From an uncultured Thalassotalea sp. (lineage in GTDB: Bacteria > Pseudomonadota > Gammaproteobacteria > Enterobacterales > Alteromonadaceae), in NCBI GenBank assembly GCA_947502355.1, contig CANMZP010000002.1:124001-188000 (forward strand): a DNA stretch of 64,000 nucleotides. Direction: 5' to 3'. The notes below the pieces were generated by a model. The model was not told the origin of the DNA, made no database searches, and worked only from the letters and a program-made list of their open reading frames with translations. Positions 43,982 to 53,242 of this stretch are shown here, piece after piece. Position 1 is the first letter of the stretch, and each line of letters starts with the position of its first letter. Position numbers and translations under genes: made by a program.

Positions 43982-45208
43982 TCATATGATTTGTTGTTGT
44001 TTTAAATAGTCTAGTTGTTGTTGGCTTAATTGCAGTTGCTGTTGTAACACCGCAAGGGTATCGGCCCCCAGCTTGGGTGGTGGCTTTTTATAATTCATTT
44101 GACAGGTCGAAAATTTAAGTGGGTTTGCCACTTGCTCAATCTGGCCTAACTCATCGTCCTCGAGTGAAAATTGCAGTTGACGATGTTGAACTTGCGGGTC
44201 GGCGAAGGCTTGGGCAATGGTGTTGACGGGCGCGCAGGGCACATTTACCGCACTCAATTGGCTTAACCAATATTGCTGACTCTGCTTATTGAAGGCATTT
44301 TGCAACCGTGCCACTAATGTTTGTCGGTTATGCACTCTAAGTTGGTTGGTTATAAAACGAGGGTCACTGGCCAATTCACTTTGCCCTAATGCCTGGCAGA
44401 AGCGCTTAAACTGTTGGTCATTGCCAATGGCAAGCATAATATGGCCATCAAGGGTGGCAAAGGTTTGGTAAGGTACAATGTTGGGATGGGCATTGCCCAT
44501 GGCATGAGGCACGTGTTTGCCCAACAGGTAATTGAGATTTTGATTGGCTAGACTGGCCACTTGGCTGTCTAACAGCGCGACATCGATGTATTGGCCTAAA
44601 CCGGTGGTATGACGATGATGCAGGGCGCTTAATATGCCCGTTGTGGCATACATGCCGGTGAGTAAATCACTTATCGCCACCCCAACCTTTTGTGGTTGTG
44701 GTGGTGTCGTTTGTTCCCCGGTTATGCTCATTAAGCCAGACATGGCTTGGATCATGGCATCATAGCCGGCTAAATTGGCTTTAGGACCCGACTGGCCAAA
44801 GCCGGTAATAGAACAATAAATAATATCCTCCTTGATGGCCTTTACGTGTTCATAGTCCAACCCATATTTACTTAAGCTGCCGACTTTAAAGTTTTCAATT
44901 AAAATGTCCGCTTGCTCAATCAATTGATAAATAAGCTGTCTGCCAACGGGCTTGGTAAAGTCGATGGTGATGGAGTGTTTGCCACGATTGGTACTGATAA
45001 AGTAGGCGGAGCGATCGCTTGGGTTTCCGTTTTTGTCTTGGGCGAAAGGAGGACCCCACTTTCGGGTATCGTCGCCTTGCTTAGGCTTTTCAATTTTCCA
45101 AACGGTGGCGCCTAAGTCGGCCAGCATTTGCGTGGCCCAAGGGCCTGCTAAAACCCGACTTAAATCAACTACGGTTAATCCACTTAAAGGTCCCAAGGCG
45201 CTGCTCAT
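43982..45208 (-). CDS. CaiB/BaiF-family CoA-transferase, glutarate-type
   Basis: A 408-residue class III CoA-transferase. It begins GPLSGLTVVDLSRVLAGPWATQMLADLGATVWKIEKP in the family manner, has the catalytic aspartate in LAGYDAMIQAMSG, the glycine-rich SITGEQ loop, and ALLDSQVASLANQ. Coupled with gcdH, it most likely moves CoA from succinyl-CoA to glutarate (SUGCT/GcdG role). A C5 dicarboxylate such as mesaconate or itaconate is an alternative because of the lyase cluster next door. The C-terminus is unusually glutamine-rich (LQQQLQLSQQQLDYLKQQQ). It starts the two-gene unit. Confidence 0.85.
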   Translation of the reverse strand: MSSALGPLSGLTVVDLSRVLAGPWATQMLADLGATVWKIEKPKQGDDTRKWGPPFAQDKNGNPSDRSAYFISTNRGKHSITIDFTKPVGRQLIYQLIEQADILIENFKVGSLSKYGLDYEHVKAIKEDIIYCSITGFGQSGPKANLAGYDAMIQAMSGLMSITGEQTTPPQPQKVGVAISDLLTGMYATTGILSALHHRHTTGLGQYIDVALLDSQVASLANQNLNYLLGKHVPHAMGNAHPNIVPYQTFATLDGHIMLAIGNDQQFKRFCQALGQSELASDPRFITNQLRVHNRQTLVARLQNAFNKQSQQYWLSQLSAVNVPCAPVNTIAQAFADPQVQHRQLQFSLEDDELGQIEQVANPLKFSTCQMNYKKPPPKLGADTLAVLQQQLQLSQQQLDYLKQQQII

Positions 45209-45305
45209 ATTCTATTTTATTATGTATTTAAGATAGAATATCTGGCGCCTAAATAAAACCATAACGGCTAATTAACTGGGTGATTATTGTGCAATATTAT
45301 TGACA

Positions 45306-45611
45306 CTATGCGCTGGACGTCACTAATGTTGTGGCAATGGAATTGATGGCATCGGTTGTTAGTTGATCTTCGGCCTCAATCCAACAAGCATTGCTGTAGC
45401 ATTCGAAGTGCAGGATCAAGTAACTGTTGTTAAAAACGAAGCGATAATATTCTCTATCGGCCCCTTCAACATGCTCAAGGATATTCGCATTACTCAGTTG
45501 GCTAAAGATTGAAGTAGCCAACTGAGTAATGTCTTCCTGCGCCCAATCTTTTGCGAAGGTGAGCAATAGCAGGTTGTTGTTTTCGAGCGTTGCCTTAATT
45601 AACTGCTGCAT
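45306..45611 (-). CDS. DUF3630-like small protein
   Basis: A 101-residue soluble protein. Its central part (ADREYYRFVFNNSYLILHFECYSNACWIEAED) resembles the DUF3630 family of Shewanella and Vibrio, as I remember it. Function is unknown. Its start codon lies inside the end of selO (13-bp overlap), so it is translationally coupled and co-transcribed. No export signal is seen. The frame is convincingly coding because of its conservation-like aromatic pattern and its tight coupling. Confidence 0.65.
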   Translation of the reverse strand: MQQLIKATLENNNLLLLTFAKDWAQEDITQLATSIFSQLSNANILEHVEGADREYYRFVFNNSYLILHFECYSNACWIEAEDQLTTDAINSIATTLVTSSA

Positions 45612-47077
45612 GTGATTTCCAAATTTTTACCCCAGTCAGGTGCCGCCTTGGCGTACTGTTCACAACCTGATTGTTCGTTAAAAGGGGTCGTTAAAATATT
45701 GTGTAGTTTGGTGATTTCCTGATGATTACCTTGTTCGGATTGCTCAATAGCTTGTTGAGCAAGGTAGTTTCGCAAGATATAAAGTGGATTGCATAAATCC
45801 ATTGCTTGATGCCGCTTTATACAGCAGTCGTCTTGTTGTTGCAATGCTTGCCGGTATTGCTCAAGCCATTGGGTGATGCCATCGGTATGGCTAAAAAGGG
45901 TGATAAATTGCTGACATTGTTGATTTTGACTGTCATTAGCAAACACCTGATTTAAATAACGAAATGCTAAGGTGTAATCGACTTTATCGTGGTTTGTTAA
46001 CTTAAGGAAAGTGGCGAGCAGGTGACGAACTTGGTTGTCATCGGTGGCGCGACTAAAGCCCATTTTATCACGCATTAGTTCAAGATAGTGTTGAACCAAA
46101 ATCGGTTCATAAAGCGCCAGAGCCTCGCTTAATTGCGCTTTACTAAGCCAGTTGCTAAAGCTGTGGGCTAGGGCGTTCAGGTTCCATAGCCCTACTCCGG
46201 GTTGTTGCTCGTAAGCATAGCGACCGCCATGATCGCTGTGATTACATATAAAGCCCGGTTGGTAGTCATCCATAAAGGCAAAGGGGCCATAGTCTATGGT
46301 TAAACCAACAATGGACATATTGTCGGTGTTCATTACCCCATGACAAAAGCCCACGGCTTGCCATTTGGCGATTAACATGGCGGTGCTTTTGACAATGGCC
46401 TTAAACATCTGCAAATAGGGCTGCTTCTGATTGGCACAATCTGGAAAATGATGCTCTATGCAATAATCTGCCAGTTTGTTGAGGGCTTCTTTGTCGTTTT
46501 TATGAAAGAAGTACTCAAAGTTACCAAAGCGAATATGAGAGCTTGCTAATCTTGTCATGATGGCACCGGTTTCGACAGATTCTCGATACACCCGTTCATC
46601 ACTGCCAATCAGGCACAAAGCACGTGTCGTTGGAATATCAAGCGCTGCCATGGCCTCACTGGCTAAAAACTCGCGAATGCTTGAACGTAATACCGCTCGC
46701 CCATCACCCATGCGCGAGTACGGGGTTTGTCCGGCCCCTTTTAAGTGAATGTCGAAGCGTTGTTGTTGATGATTGACCGCTTCCCCCACAAAAATGCTGC
46801 GACCATCTCCGAGCTGTTCGACAAAATAGCCAAATTGGTGACCCGCATACACTTGCGCGATGTGGTGCCCTCCTTGGGGGATTTTTTGACCTGAAAAGAT
46901 CTGCAAAAATTCTTTACTGTGCACGTAATCATCCGGCAAGTCGAGCAATGATGCGGCACACTTGCTGTAGGCGATGAGGTGGCTGTTTGTTAGTGGCGTA
47001 GCCGTTATATGCTGATAACCTTCAGGAAGTTGACGAAAAAAGCTATTGGCAAAGTTAAATTGGTGCGAGTTGGTCAT
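45599..47077 (-). CDS. selO: Protein adenylyltransferase SelO
   Basis: SelO (YdiU) is a pseudokinase-fold enzyme that transfers AMP from ATP to Ser, Thr or Tyr of target proteins and protects against oxidative stress. This 492-residue protein shows the conserved HHIAQVYAGHQFGYFVEQLGDGR, the LKGAGQTPYSRMGDGRAVLRSSIREFL block, the metal-binding GVMNTDNMSIVGLTIDYGPFAFMD region, and the family C-terminus with ITCSS that can form a redox switch disulfide with an upstream cysteine. E. coli SelO has 478 residues. It is the first gene of a pair with the DUF3630-like gene. Confidence 0.95.
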   Translation of the reverse strand: MTNSHQFNFANSFFRQLPEGYQHITATPLTNSHLIAYSKCAASLLDLPDDYVHSKEFLQIFSGQKIPQGGHHIAQVYAGHQFGYFVEQLGDGRSIFVGEAVNHQQQRFDIHLKGAGQTPYSRMGDGRAVLRSSIREFLASEAMAALDIPTTRALCLIGSDERVYRESVETGAIMTRLASSHIRFGNFEYFFHKNDKEALNKLADYCIEHHFPDCANQKQPYLQMFKAIVKSTAMLIAKWQAVGFCHGVMNTDNMSIVGLTIDYGPFAFMDDYQPGFICNHSDHGGRYAYEQQPGVGLWNLNALAHSFSNWLSKAQLSEALALYEPILVQHYLELMRDKMGFSRATDDNQVRHLLATFLKLTNHDKVDYTLAFRYLNQVFANDSQNQQCQQFITLFSHTDGITQWLEQYRQALQQQDDCCIKRHQAMDLCNPLYILRNYLAQQAIEQSEQGNHQEITKLHNILTTPFNEQSGCEQYAKAAPDWGKNLEITCSS

Positions 47078-47329
47078 ATGTGCTCCTTTGCCAAATCTGA
47101 TAAACTTACGGACTGAATTATTCGGTTATCATAGCAAGCAATTGGTTTTCTTATTTAAACTATCTTATATTAAGATTATTAGCTTGAACAAAAATAAGTC
47201 GCTTTTAAAAACTTAATGTTTGCCTGTTTAATCACCAAAGTTCAGAGTAATATGTAAAAAAACGCAGACAGTTTGTATAAATTTCAATATAATCAAAAAA
47301 ATCAATAAACATAATAGAGAGTCGATACT

Positions 47330-47629
47330 ATGAGAAACATAACACTTGCGCTAGTAGCTACAGCTGCTCTTTCAGCTCCTGCTTTTGCTGCTGATATTGA
47401 AGCTGGTAAAGCAAAATCTGCTGTATGTGCCGCTTGTCATGGCGCCGCGGGTATTGCCGCTGTTCCAATGTACCCTAATCTTGCTGGCCAAAAAGAACTA
47501 TACCTAAGCAAACAGCTTAAAGACTTTAAATCAGGTACTCGTAAAGATCCTGTCATGTCTGGTATGGCTATGCCACTGAGCGATGAAGACATTGCTAACT
47601 TGTCAGCGTACTACGCAAGTTTGAAGTAA
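47330..47629 (+). CDS. Small periplasmic class I cytochrome c
   Basis: A 99-residue cytochrome c553-like protein with a signal peptide ([20 protein letters not shown]) and one haem site CAACH followed by [19 protein letters not shown]. The axial methionine is likely in [17 protein letters not shown]. It carries electrons in the periplasm. The mature domain is clearly related to residues ~97-175 of the fusion protein encoded 180 bp downstream (same P-x-YPN-x-AGQ, KQL-x-DFK and LS-x-x-DI elements), which suggests a local duplication. It has its own terminator. Confidence 0.92.
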   Translation: MRNITLALVATAALSAPAFAADIEAGKAKSAVCAACHGAAGIAAVPMYPNLAGQKELYLSKQLKDFKSGTRKDPVMSGMAMPLSDEDIANLSAYYASLK

Positions 47630-47645
47630 TCGCCTCAAATTTTAT

Positions 47646-47673
47646 AAAAAAAGCGCTTAATTGCGCTTTTTTT
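47646..47673 (+). terminator. Rho-independent terminator after the cytochrome gene
   Basis: An A7-GCGC / GCGC-T7 hairpin with a 6-nt loop, 16 bp after the stop codon. Confidence 0.88.
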
Positions 47674-47807
47674 GTGTCTGCGATCTACTCGACAATACGA
47701 ATAAACACAGCAAACAGATTACATTCCAACCTCTCGCATTAGACATAGTCTCTCAATACGGATAAAGTGAGGCATTCGTATTTTTCACTCTTAATCTTCG
47801 GTTTTCA

Positions 47808-49676
47808 ATGAAACAGATTTTATCCATAATTACTGCCGCCCAGTTATCTTTGTGTTGCGCATTTTCGAGTCAAGCAGCTGAACCAACGCAAGTGCAAGTG
47901 ACACCTGCGAGTGAACAGTCGATCAGGGACCAAAAAAGTAATCCACTGGACTCGCAAAAAAACAAAGAAGCAGGAGCAACAGAGTCCGAAAATACCGCGC
48001 TTGAAAAAACGAACCAGCCATTAACCCAAGCAGCGTTGCTCGCCGAGCAAGAGCGTTTATTTGCAGAGCAGCAGGCGGCAAAAGCTAAGCAAGAAAGGTT
48101 GCATACCTTATTGGACTTCTGTGCGCCTTGCCACAGTAAAAATGGCGTATCAAAACTGCCTATTTACCCAAATATTGCCGGTCAGTCGGCAGAATATATA
48201 CATAAGCAATTATCCGATTTTAAACGAAAATTGCGCAATGAAACCATCATGGCCACGATTGCCGAGCGCTTATCTGAACAAGACATAGAGCAGCTGGCGA
48301 ACTATTTTGGTCAACTAGACAGCAATGGACAAGTTATCGTGCCAATTATCGAGCCTGAAATACCCCCTATGAATCTACTTGCAGAGCGTTATGTGCGTTT
48401 AGCGTTAGCGGTTGGCCAACATCAAAGTTATTACATTGATGCTTATTACGGGCCTGCTGATTGGCAACCCGATGGCGATAAAACCCCATTAGCGCAGCTG
48501 CACACCGAAGCGGTGCAATTGATTGCGGATATCAATGCATTGACACCTGAAGACATTGCCCTTACAGGACGTGCAGATGAAGCGCTTAACGAGGGAGAAA
48601 CTAAGCAAATAGAAAAAAATGGGCAAACAGAAGAAAACGGGCAAGCAACTAAAGCACAGCAGTTACGTAAAGATATGCTTAACGTCCAAAGTCGCTCTGT
48701 TTTAGCGTTTATCGAGATCTTACAAGGTAAAACGATGAGCTTTGATGAAGAGTCCATGGCCTTATACGATGCGGTATCACCTGACTTGGATGAAGACGAC
48801 TTTGAACAAGCACTGGATGAGTTGGATGATGTGTTGCCTGGTTGGGGAAATATGAATTCTCGCTTAGTCGACTTTAATGAAGATTTTGTGATCCCGCTTG
48901 ATAAACTTGATCAAGTATTCAAAGCCGCCATTGATGAGTCCAGAAAGCGCACCAAGTCCTATATTGATTTACCCGAAGCTGAAAGCTTCACCATAGAGTA
49001 TGTAACCAAGCAGCCATGGAGTGCCTATAACTGGTATAAAGGCAATAGTTTTAGTTTGATTCAAATGAATACCGACCACCCAATTCATATTGAGCGCGCC
49101 ATCGATTTGGCAAGCCATGAAGGCTACCCGGGACATCATGTTTTTAATACCTTAATGGAAAAGCATCTGGTTGAAGGCAAGGGCTGGGTAGAGTATGCCA
49201 TTTATCCTTTATATTCGCCTTTATCTTTATTAGCCGAGGGCAGTGCCAATTATGGCATTGAAGTCGCTTATACCCAAAATGAACGTGAGCAGTTTGAGCG
49301 TCAAATACTGTTTCCATTAGCCGGTCTCGACCCGGATGATGTTGAAGAATACTATCAGGTACAAAGGGCATTAGCGAAGCTCTCCTATGCCGGAAATGTT
49401 GCTGCTAAGCGTTATCTCGATGGTGAATTCAGCAAAGAGCAGGCGGTCAAATTTTTAATGAAGTACGCATTAAGCAGTGAGCAAAAATCTCAGCAACGCA
49501 TCAACTTTTTTGAGCGCTATCGTGCTTATGTTATTAACTACAACTTAGGACAGGACATTGTGCGTCAATATGTTGAAGCAAAAAGTGGCAAAAATGTGCA
49601 GCAGCGTTGGCAAATATTTGCGGATTTGCTGGCGAATCCAAAGAGCGCCTCTATGATGTTGAAGGCTAAAAAATAG
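47808..49676 (+). CDS. Cytochrome c-DUF885 metallopeptidase fusion
   Basis: A 622-residue exported protein with an unusual architecture. After a signal peptide (to about residue 24) comes a low-complexity linker rich in Gln, Glu and Lys, then a class I cytochrome c domain with CAPCH at residues 105-109 and PIYPNIAGQSAEYIHKQL, then a DUF885 domain. The DUF885 zinc motif is SHEGYPGHHVFNTL near residue 436, with a downstream LLAEGSANYGIEVAY supplying the expected Glu. DUF885 proteins are predicted peptidases. Both halves look intact. A second low-complexity patch rich in Glu, Lys and Gln lies near residues 264-285. A redox-sensing or redox-coupled peptidase is speculation. Confidence 0.85.
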   Translation: MKQILSIITAAQLSLCCAFSSQAAEPTQVQVTPASEQSIRDQKSNPLDSQKNKEAGATESENTALEKTNQPLTQAALLAEQERLFAEQQAAKAKQERLHTLLDFCAPCHSKNGVSKLPIYPNIAGQSAEYIHKQLSDFKRKLRNETIMATIAERLSEQDIEQLANYFGQLDSNGQVIVPIIEPEIPPMNLLAERYVRLALAVGQHQSYYIDAYYGPADWQPDGDKTPLAQLHTEAVQLIADINALTPEDIALTGRADEALNEGETKQIEKNGQTEENGQATKAQQLRKDMLNVQSRSVLAFIEILQGKTMSFDEESMALYDAVSPDLDEDDFEQALDELDDVLPGWGNMNSRLVDFNEDFVIPLDKLDQVFKAAIDESRKRTKSYIDLPEAESFTIEYVTKQPWSAYNWYKGNSFSLIQMNTDHPIHIERAIDLASHEGYPGHHVFNTLMEKHLVEGKGWVEYAIYPLYSPLSLLAEGSANYGIEVAYTQNEREQFERQILFPLAGLDPDDVEEYYQVQRALAKLSYAGNVAAKRYLDGEFSKEQAVKFLMKYALSSEQKSQQRINFFERYRAYVINYNLGQDIVRQYVEAKSGKNVQQRWQIFADLLANPKSASMMLKAKK

Positions 49677-49844
49677 CGTTACCTCCCCCTAAGTTTGTTG
49701 AGGTAAAGTGAAAATAAGGTAAAACAAAGTCGAAGCCTTATGGATTCGATTGTCTCAGTGATTTTTTTATGTAACCATGTGTAGCCACATGTAAATGAAA
49801 TTTGTTTTTCATGAGATAAATACAGATATAAAGGGCGAGAAAAG

Positions 49845-52418
49845 GTGCTGACCAACGCTGAACAATTCCAGCAATTAAAGCAAGATTATGAACAACTAGA
49901 GTTCATGCATTCAGCATTATTAGAAATTACGGACTTGGTTTTTAAATGTGAAAACCTTAAAGATTTTTATAGCCGTCTACACAATACTGTTTCGTCACTA
50001 ATGGATGCAGAAAACTTTTTTGTCGCGTTAGTGGATTCAAATCGGCAAAACTTAAACTTTGTTTTTCATCAAGATAAAAAAGACACGAATCCCGGGCTTG
50101 TTCCCATAAGCGAACTGGAAGGGAGTTTGTCGGCCCTGGTGTTAGCTCGAGGCAAATCCTTGCTTATCACCCCTAAAAAAGACCAACGTTTAAGCGCAAA
50201 AAAGCTGATTAAGCTGCATGGTATTGCCGGGGTAGATTGGTTAGGGGTACCTTTAATTGATAACGATAATGTTGTTGGGCTCATGGTTGTTCAGAGCTAT
50301 ACCAATAATGTTCGTTATCAGCATAAAGATAAAGTATTTTTAGAATTTGTCGCCAGTCATGTTATCACCGCCCTTGCTCGATTTAAAAATAAAGAAGCGC
50401 TCAAAAGTGCCGTGGCAAACCGCACACGACAATTAGAAGAGCAATTAACCATCATTAAACAAAATGAACAGGTTAAGCAGGTGCTTTTTGAAATCTCTGA
50501 AATGACCAATGCGCATATAGGAATCGATCAATTTAACGAGCGCTTACATCAAATTATTGGTCGACTGTTGTCAGTAGAGAACTTCTATATTGCCCGACTG
50601 GATAAGCAGGAAAATCGCCTAAAGTTTGTCTACTACGTTGATTCAGTTAACCCCTATTTGGTCGAACGTCGCCAAAATAAAGGGCTTAAAGGCTTTACCG
50701 AATACTTAATTGAACAAAAAAAGCCAGTCCTGCTTAATCGACAGGAAATGATCAATTTAATTTATGATGGTATCGTTGATAAAACCTCAAAGAAACTCAG
50801 TATCGAAGAGCAGGTTAAAACATGCTCTTGGCTAGGTGTTCCATTGATATATCGTGGTGAAGTTTTTGGCGCCATGGTTGTTCAAAGTTATCAGGAAAAT
50901 GTGGCGTTTACGGCTAAAGATTCGGAATTACTCAGCTTTGTTTCTCATCATATTTCGACGGCAATAAATCGTAAAGATCTCGCCGATGTTCGACGTCAAT
51001 CGCAAGAGCTATTAGAACAGCAAGTTAATATTCGAACCGCTGAATTAATTGAAGAAATCGAACAACGACAAATCATGGAGAAGCAATTAAAGTATAGTGC
51101 TACCCATGATGAGCTTACCGGCTTATATAATCGAAGCTATTTTTATGATGTTTTAACCAATAACCTTGCCAAAAAAAGCGAAGACTCAAACTATAATTTT
51201 GCTGTTCTGTTTATCGACCTAGACCACTTTAAAAAAGTGAATGACAGTCTTGGTCACCATGTCGGTGATGATTTACTTAAAATCGTCGGCAAAAAAATAA
51301 GTCATTTGATCCGCAACGATGACACCATCGCTCGTTTAGGGGGCGATGAATTTGCCATTATTCTCGATAACCTTGTTGATTTGAATGTGGCTAGGCAAGT
51401 GTCTAACCGTATTGTAAGCATTGTGGACAATACGTTTTATATTGATGAACATGCAATCAATATTGGTGCCAGTATTGGCATTTTGTATAGCCATGACCGC
51501 TACACAAGTGCCGAAGAAATGCTACGTGATGCTGATACGGCAATGTATCAGGCGAAGTATAAAGGTAAAGGGTGTAGTGAAATTTTTGATGCCAGCATGC
51601 ATCAGAAAGTGCTGGAGAACTTGAAGCTTGAAGCGGAAATTCGTGAAGGCATAAATGCGCAAGAATTTATTCCGTTTTTTCAGCCGATTTTTGATTTACA
51701 TACCCAGAACATTGTTGGTTTTGAAGCATTAGCTCGTTGGCAAAATCCACGCCAGGGCTTACTGTTCCCCGATAAATTTATTCAATGCGCCGAAGATACG
51801 GGGTTAATTGATAAAATAGATCTGCAAATCATGGAAAAAGCAGCAAAAATCATCAGTAATTGGCGCAATCGTTTTCCATCACAAAAAATTTATGTGTGCT
51901 GTAATGTTTCGAGCAGTAATTTTTTGAAAGAACGGATGAGTGAACAGGTTGCCCGTCTTATACATAAATATCAACTACCCCTTCATACTCTTGCCATCGA
52001 GGTAACGGAAAGCGCCTTATTGCAGAATAATGATGTGGTGCTAGCGAATATGCTTAAGCTAAAAGAGTTAGGGGTTAAACTGTACCTAGATGATTTTGGT
52101 ACCGGTTATTCATCACTGAGTTATTTGTATAAGTACCCATTTGATGTGCTAAAAATTGATGGTGAATTTGTCCGTAAAATGGATGAGGATGATAAACACA
52201 CGGCGATAATCAAAACCATCATTGAAATGTCTGCCAATCTTGGAATGGAAACCGTGGCCGAAGGTATTTCAATGCAGCGACACGTTAACACCCTAGTTGC
52301 TTTTAATTGTCAAATGGGCCAAGGCTACCATTTAGGTAAGCCTCAGCCTAAAGAGATCGCTGAGCAGTTATTACTTGATGCTGCTCAGCAAGAATTTTTT
52401 GCTGTTGCAAAGAGTTAA
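49845..52418 (+). CDS. GAF-GAF-GGDEF-EAL cyclic-di-GMP signalling protein
   Basis: An 857-residue cytoplasmic sensor. Two GAF domains (about residues 25-180 and 220-375), each followed by a coiled-coil helix, precede a GGDEF domain (LGGDEFAI near residue 500) and an EAL domain (FEALARW near 627). The diguanylate cyclase site is intact, with an RNDD inhibitory site five residues before it. The phosphodiesterase motifs are also intact (EAL, NVSSSNF, EVTESAL and DDFGTGYSS). Both activities are thus possible; which dominates cannot be told. No membrane helix is seen. The start is GTG. It forms a single transcription unit. Confidence 0.93.
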   Translation: MLTNAEQFQQLKQDYEQLEFMHSALLEITDLVFKCENLKDFYSRLHNTVSSLMDAENFFVALVDSNRQNLNFVFHQDKKDTNPGLVPISELEGSLSALVLARGKSLLITPKKDQRLSAKKLIKLHGIAGVDWLGVPLIDNDNVVGLMVVQSYTNNVRYQHKDKVFLEFVASHVITALARFKNKEALKSAVANRTRQLEEQLTIIKQNEQVKQVLFEISEMTNAHIGIDQFNERLHQIIGRLLSVENFYIARLDKQENRLKFVYYVDSVNPYLVERRQNKGLKGFTEYLIEQKKPVLLNRQEMINLIYDGIVDKTSKKLSIEEQVKTCSWLGVPLIYRGEVFGAMVVQSYQENVAFTAKDSELLSFVSHHISTAINRKDLADVRRQSQELLEQQVNIRTAELIEEIEQRQIMEKQLKYSATHDELTGLYNRSYFYDVLTNNLAKKSEDSNYNFAVLFIDLDHFKKVNDSLGHHVGDDLLKIVGKKISHLIRNDDTIARLGGDEFAIILDNLVDLNVARQVSNRIVSIVDNTFYIDEHAINIGASIGILYSHDRYTSAEEMLRDADTAMYQAKYKGKGCSEIFDASMHQKVLENLKLEAEIREGINAQEFIPFFQPIFDLHTQNIVGFEALARWQNPRQGLLFPDKFIQCAEDTGLIDKIDLQIMEKAAKIISNWRNRFPSQKIYVCCNVSSSNFLKERMSEQVARLIHKYQLPLHTLAIEVTESALLQNNDVVLANMLKLKELGVKLYLDDFGTGYSSLSYLYKYPFDVLKIDGEFVRKMDEDDKHTAIIKTIIEMSANLGMETVAEGISMQRHVNTLVAFNCQMGQGYHLGKPQPKEIAEQLLLDAAQQEFFAVAKS

Positions 52419-52445
52419 CAGCCGCTTTTCACTTAGATAAAGTGG

Positions 52446-53141
52446 CTAAATAAATGCAAAGGCATCGGCATACATATGCTCAGTCAGTGCCCCTTTATTG
52501 ATAAATTCATTACGCAAGAAACCGACCATATCAAATCGACCTGCCATATAAATATCGTAAGGCTCTAGACTGATAATATCTTTCATTAACGGCTCGTGAA
52601 CTTTACCAACTCGTCCAGTCCAATTGGCATCGGCCTGTTCAACCACTGGGAAAAACTGACCTTGTTTAAGTTGTGCTACCAAGGCTTGGGTTTCTTCTAA
52701 TTGATAACATGCCTTTGGATCACGCAGTCCCCAGTATACCAACACAGGTTGGCTGACATTACGGTTAACCAAATCACCTAAAATCGACTTAATATAAGAA
52801 AACCCTGTTCCGCCTGCTAATAAGATGATCGGGCGGTCACTATCTTGGCGAAGTTGGGCTTTACCTGCCGGGATTTCAATTTGTACTGTTTCACTTTCTT
52901 TAATTCGGTCAATAACCTGCATCGCCCAACTATCGGCCGCGTAGGCGCCAATTTGCAGTTCAATCAGTTCATTCCCAGGGCTTGAGGCAATAGAGAAAGG
53001 ACGCTTGTCATCTTCAGACATAACAAAGTTGAGATACTGGCCGGCAGCAAATTCAACAAGGTGATCTGGCGCTAAGTAAATTTGGAACACCGTATCGGTT
53101 AACGGTGTGATGCTATGTACCTTACAGCTAATGGTATTCAT
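52446..53141 (-). CDS. fre: NAD(P)H-flavin reductase
   Basis: A 231-residue flavin reductase of the Fre/LuxG family that supplies reduced flavin to other systems. The flavin-binding motif is RPFSIASSP in the N-terminal barrel, the nicotinamide site is LLAGGTGFSYIKSIL, and the C-terminus MYADAFAFI is typical of Fre. It is downstream of ubiD on the same strand with a 100-bp gap, the same order as in E. coli. No separate terminator was seen between them. Confidence 0.95.
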   Translation of the reverse strand: MNTISCKVHSITPLTDTVFQIYLAPDHLVEFAAGQYLNFVMSEDDKRPFSIASSPGNELIELQIGAYAADSWAMQVIDRIKESETVQIEIPAGKAQLRQDSDRPIILLAGGTGFSYIKSILGDLVNRNVSQPVLVYWGLRDPKACYQLEETQALVAQLKQGQFFPVVEQADANWTGRVGKVHEPLMKDIISLEPYDIYMAGRFDMVGFLRNEFINKGALTEHMYADAFAFI

Positions 53142-53242
53142 AATTATAATTCTTTTAATGTACTGGCCGTGACCAGCAACGGTTGCTTTATTGAATAGAT
53201 GGCAACGATTTGGCGAAATTCAAGTGTGCTGCCAAACAATGC

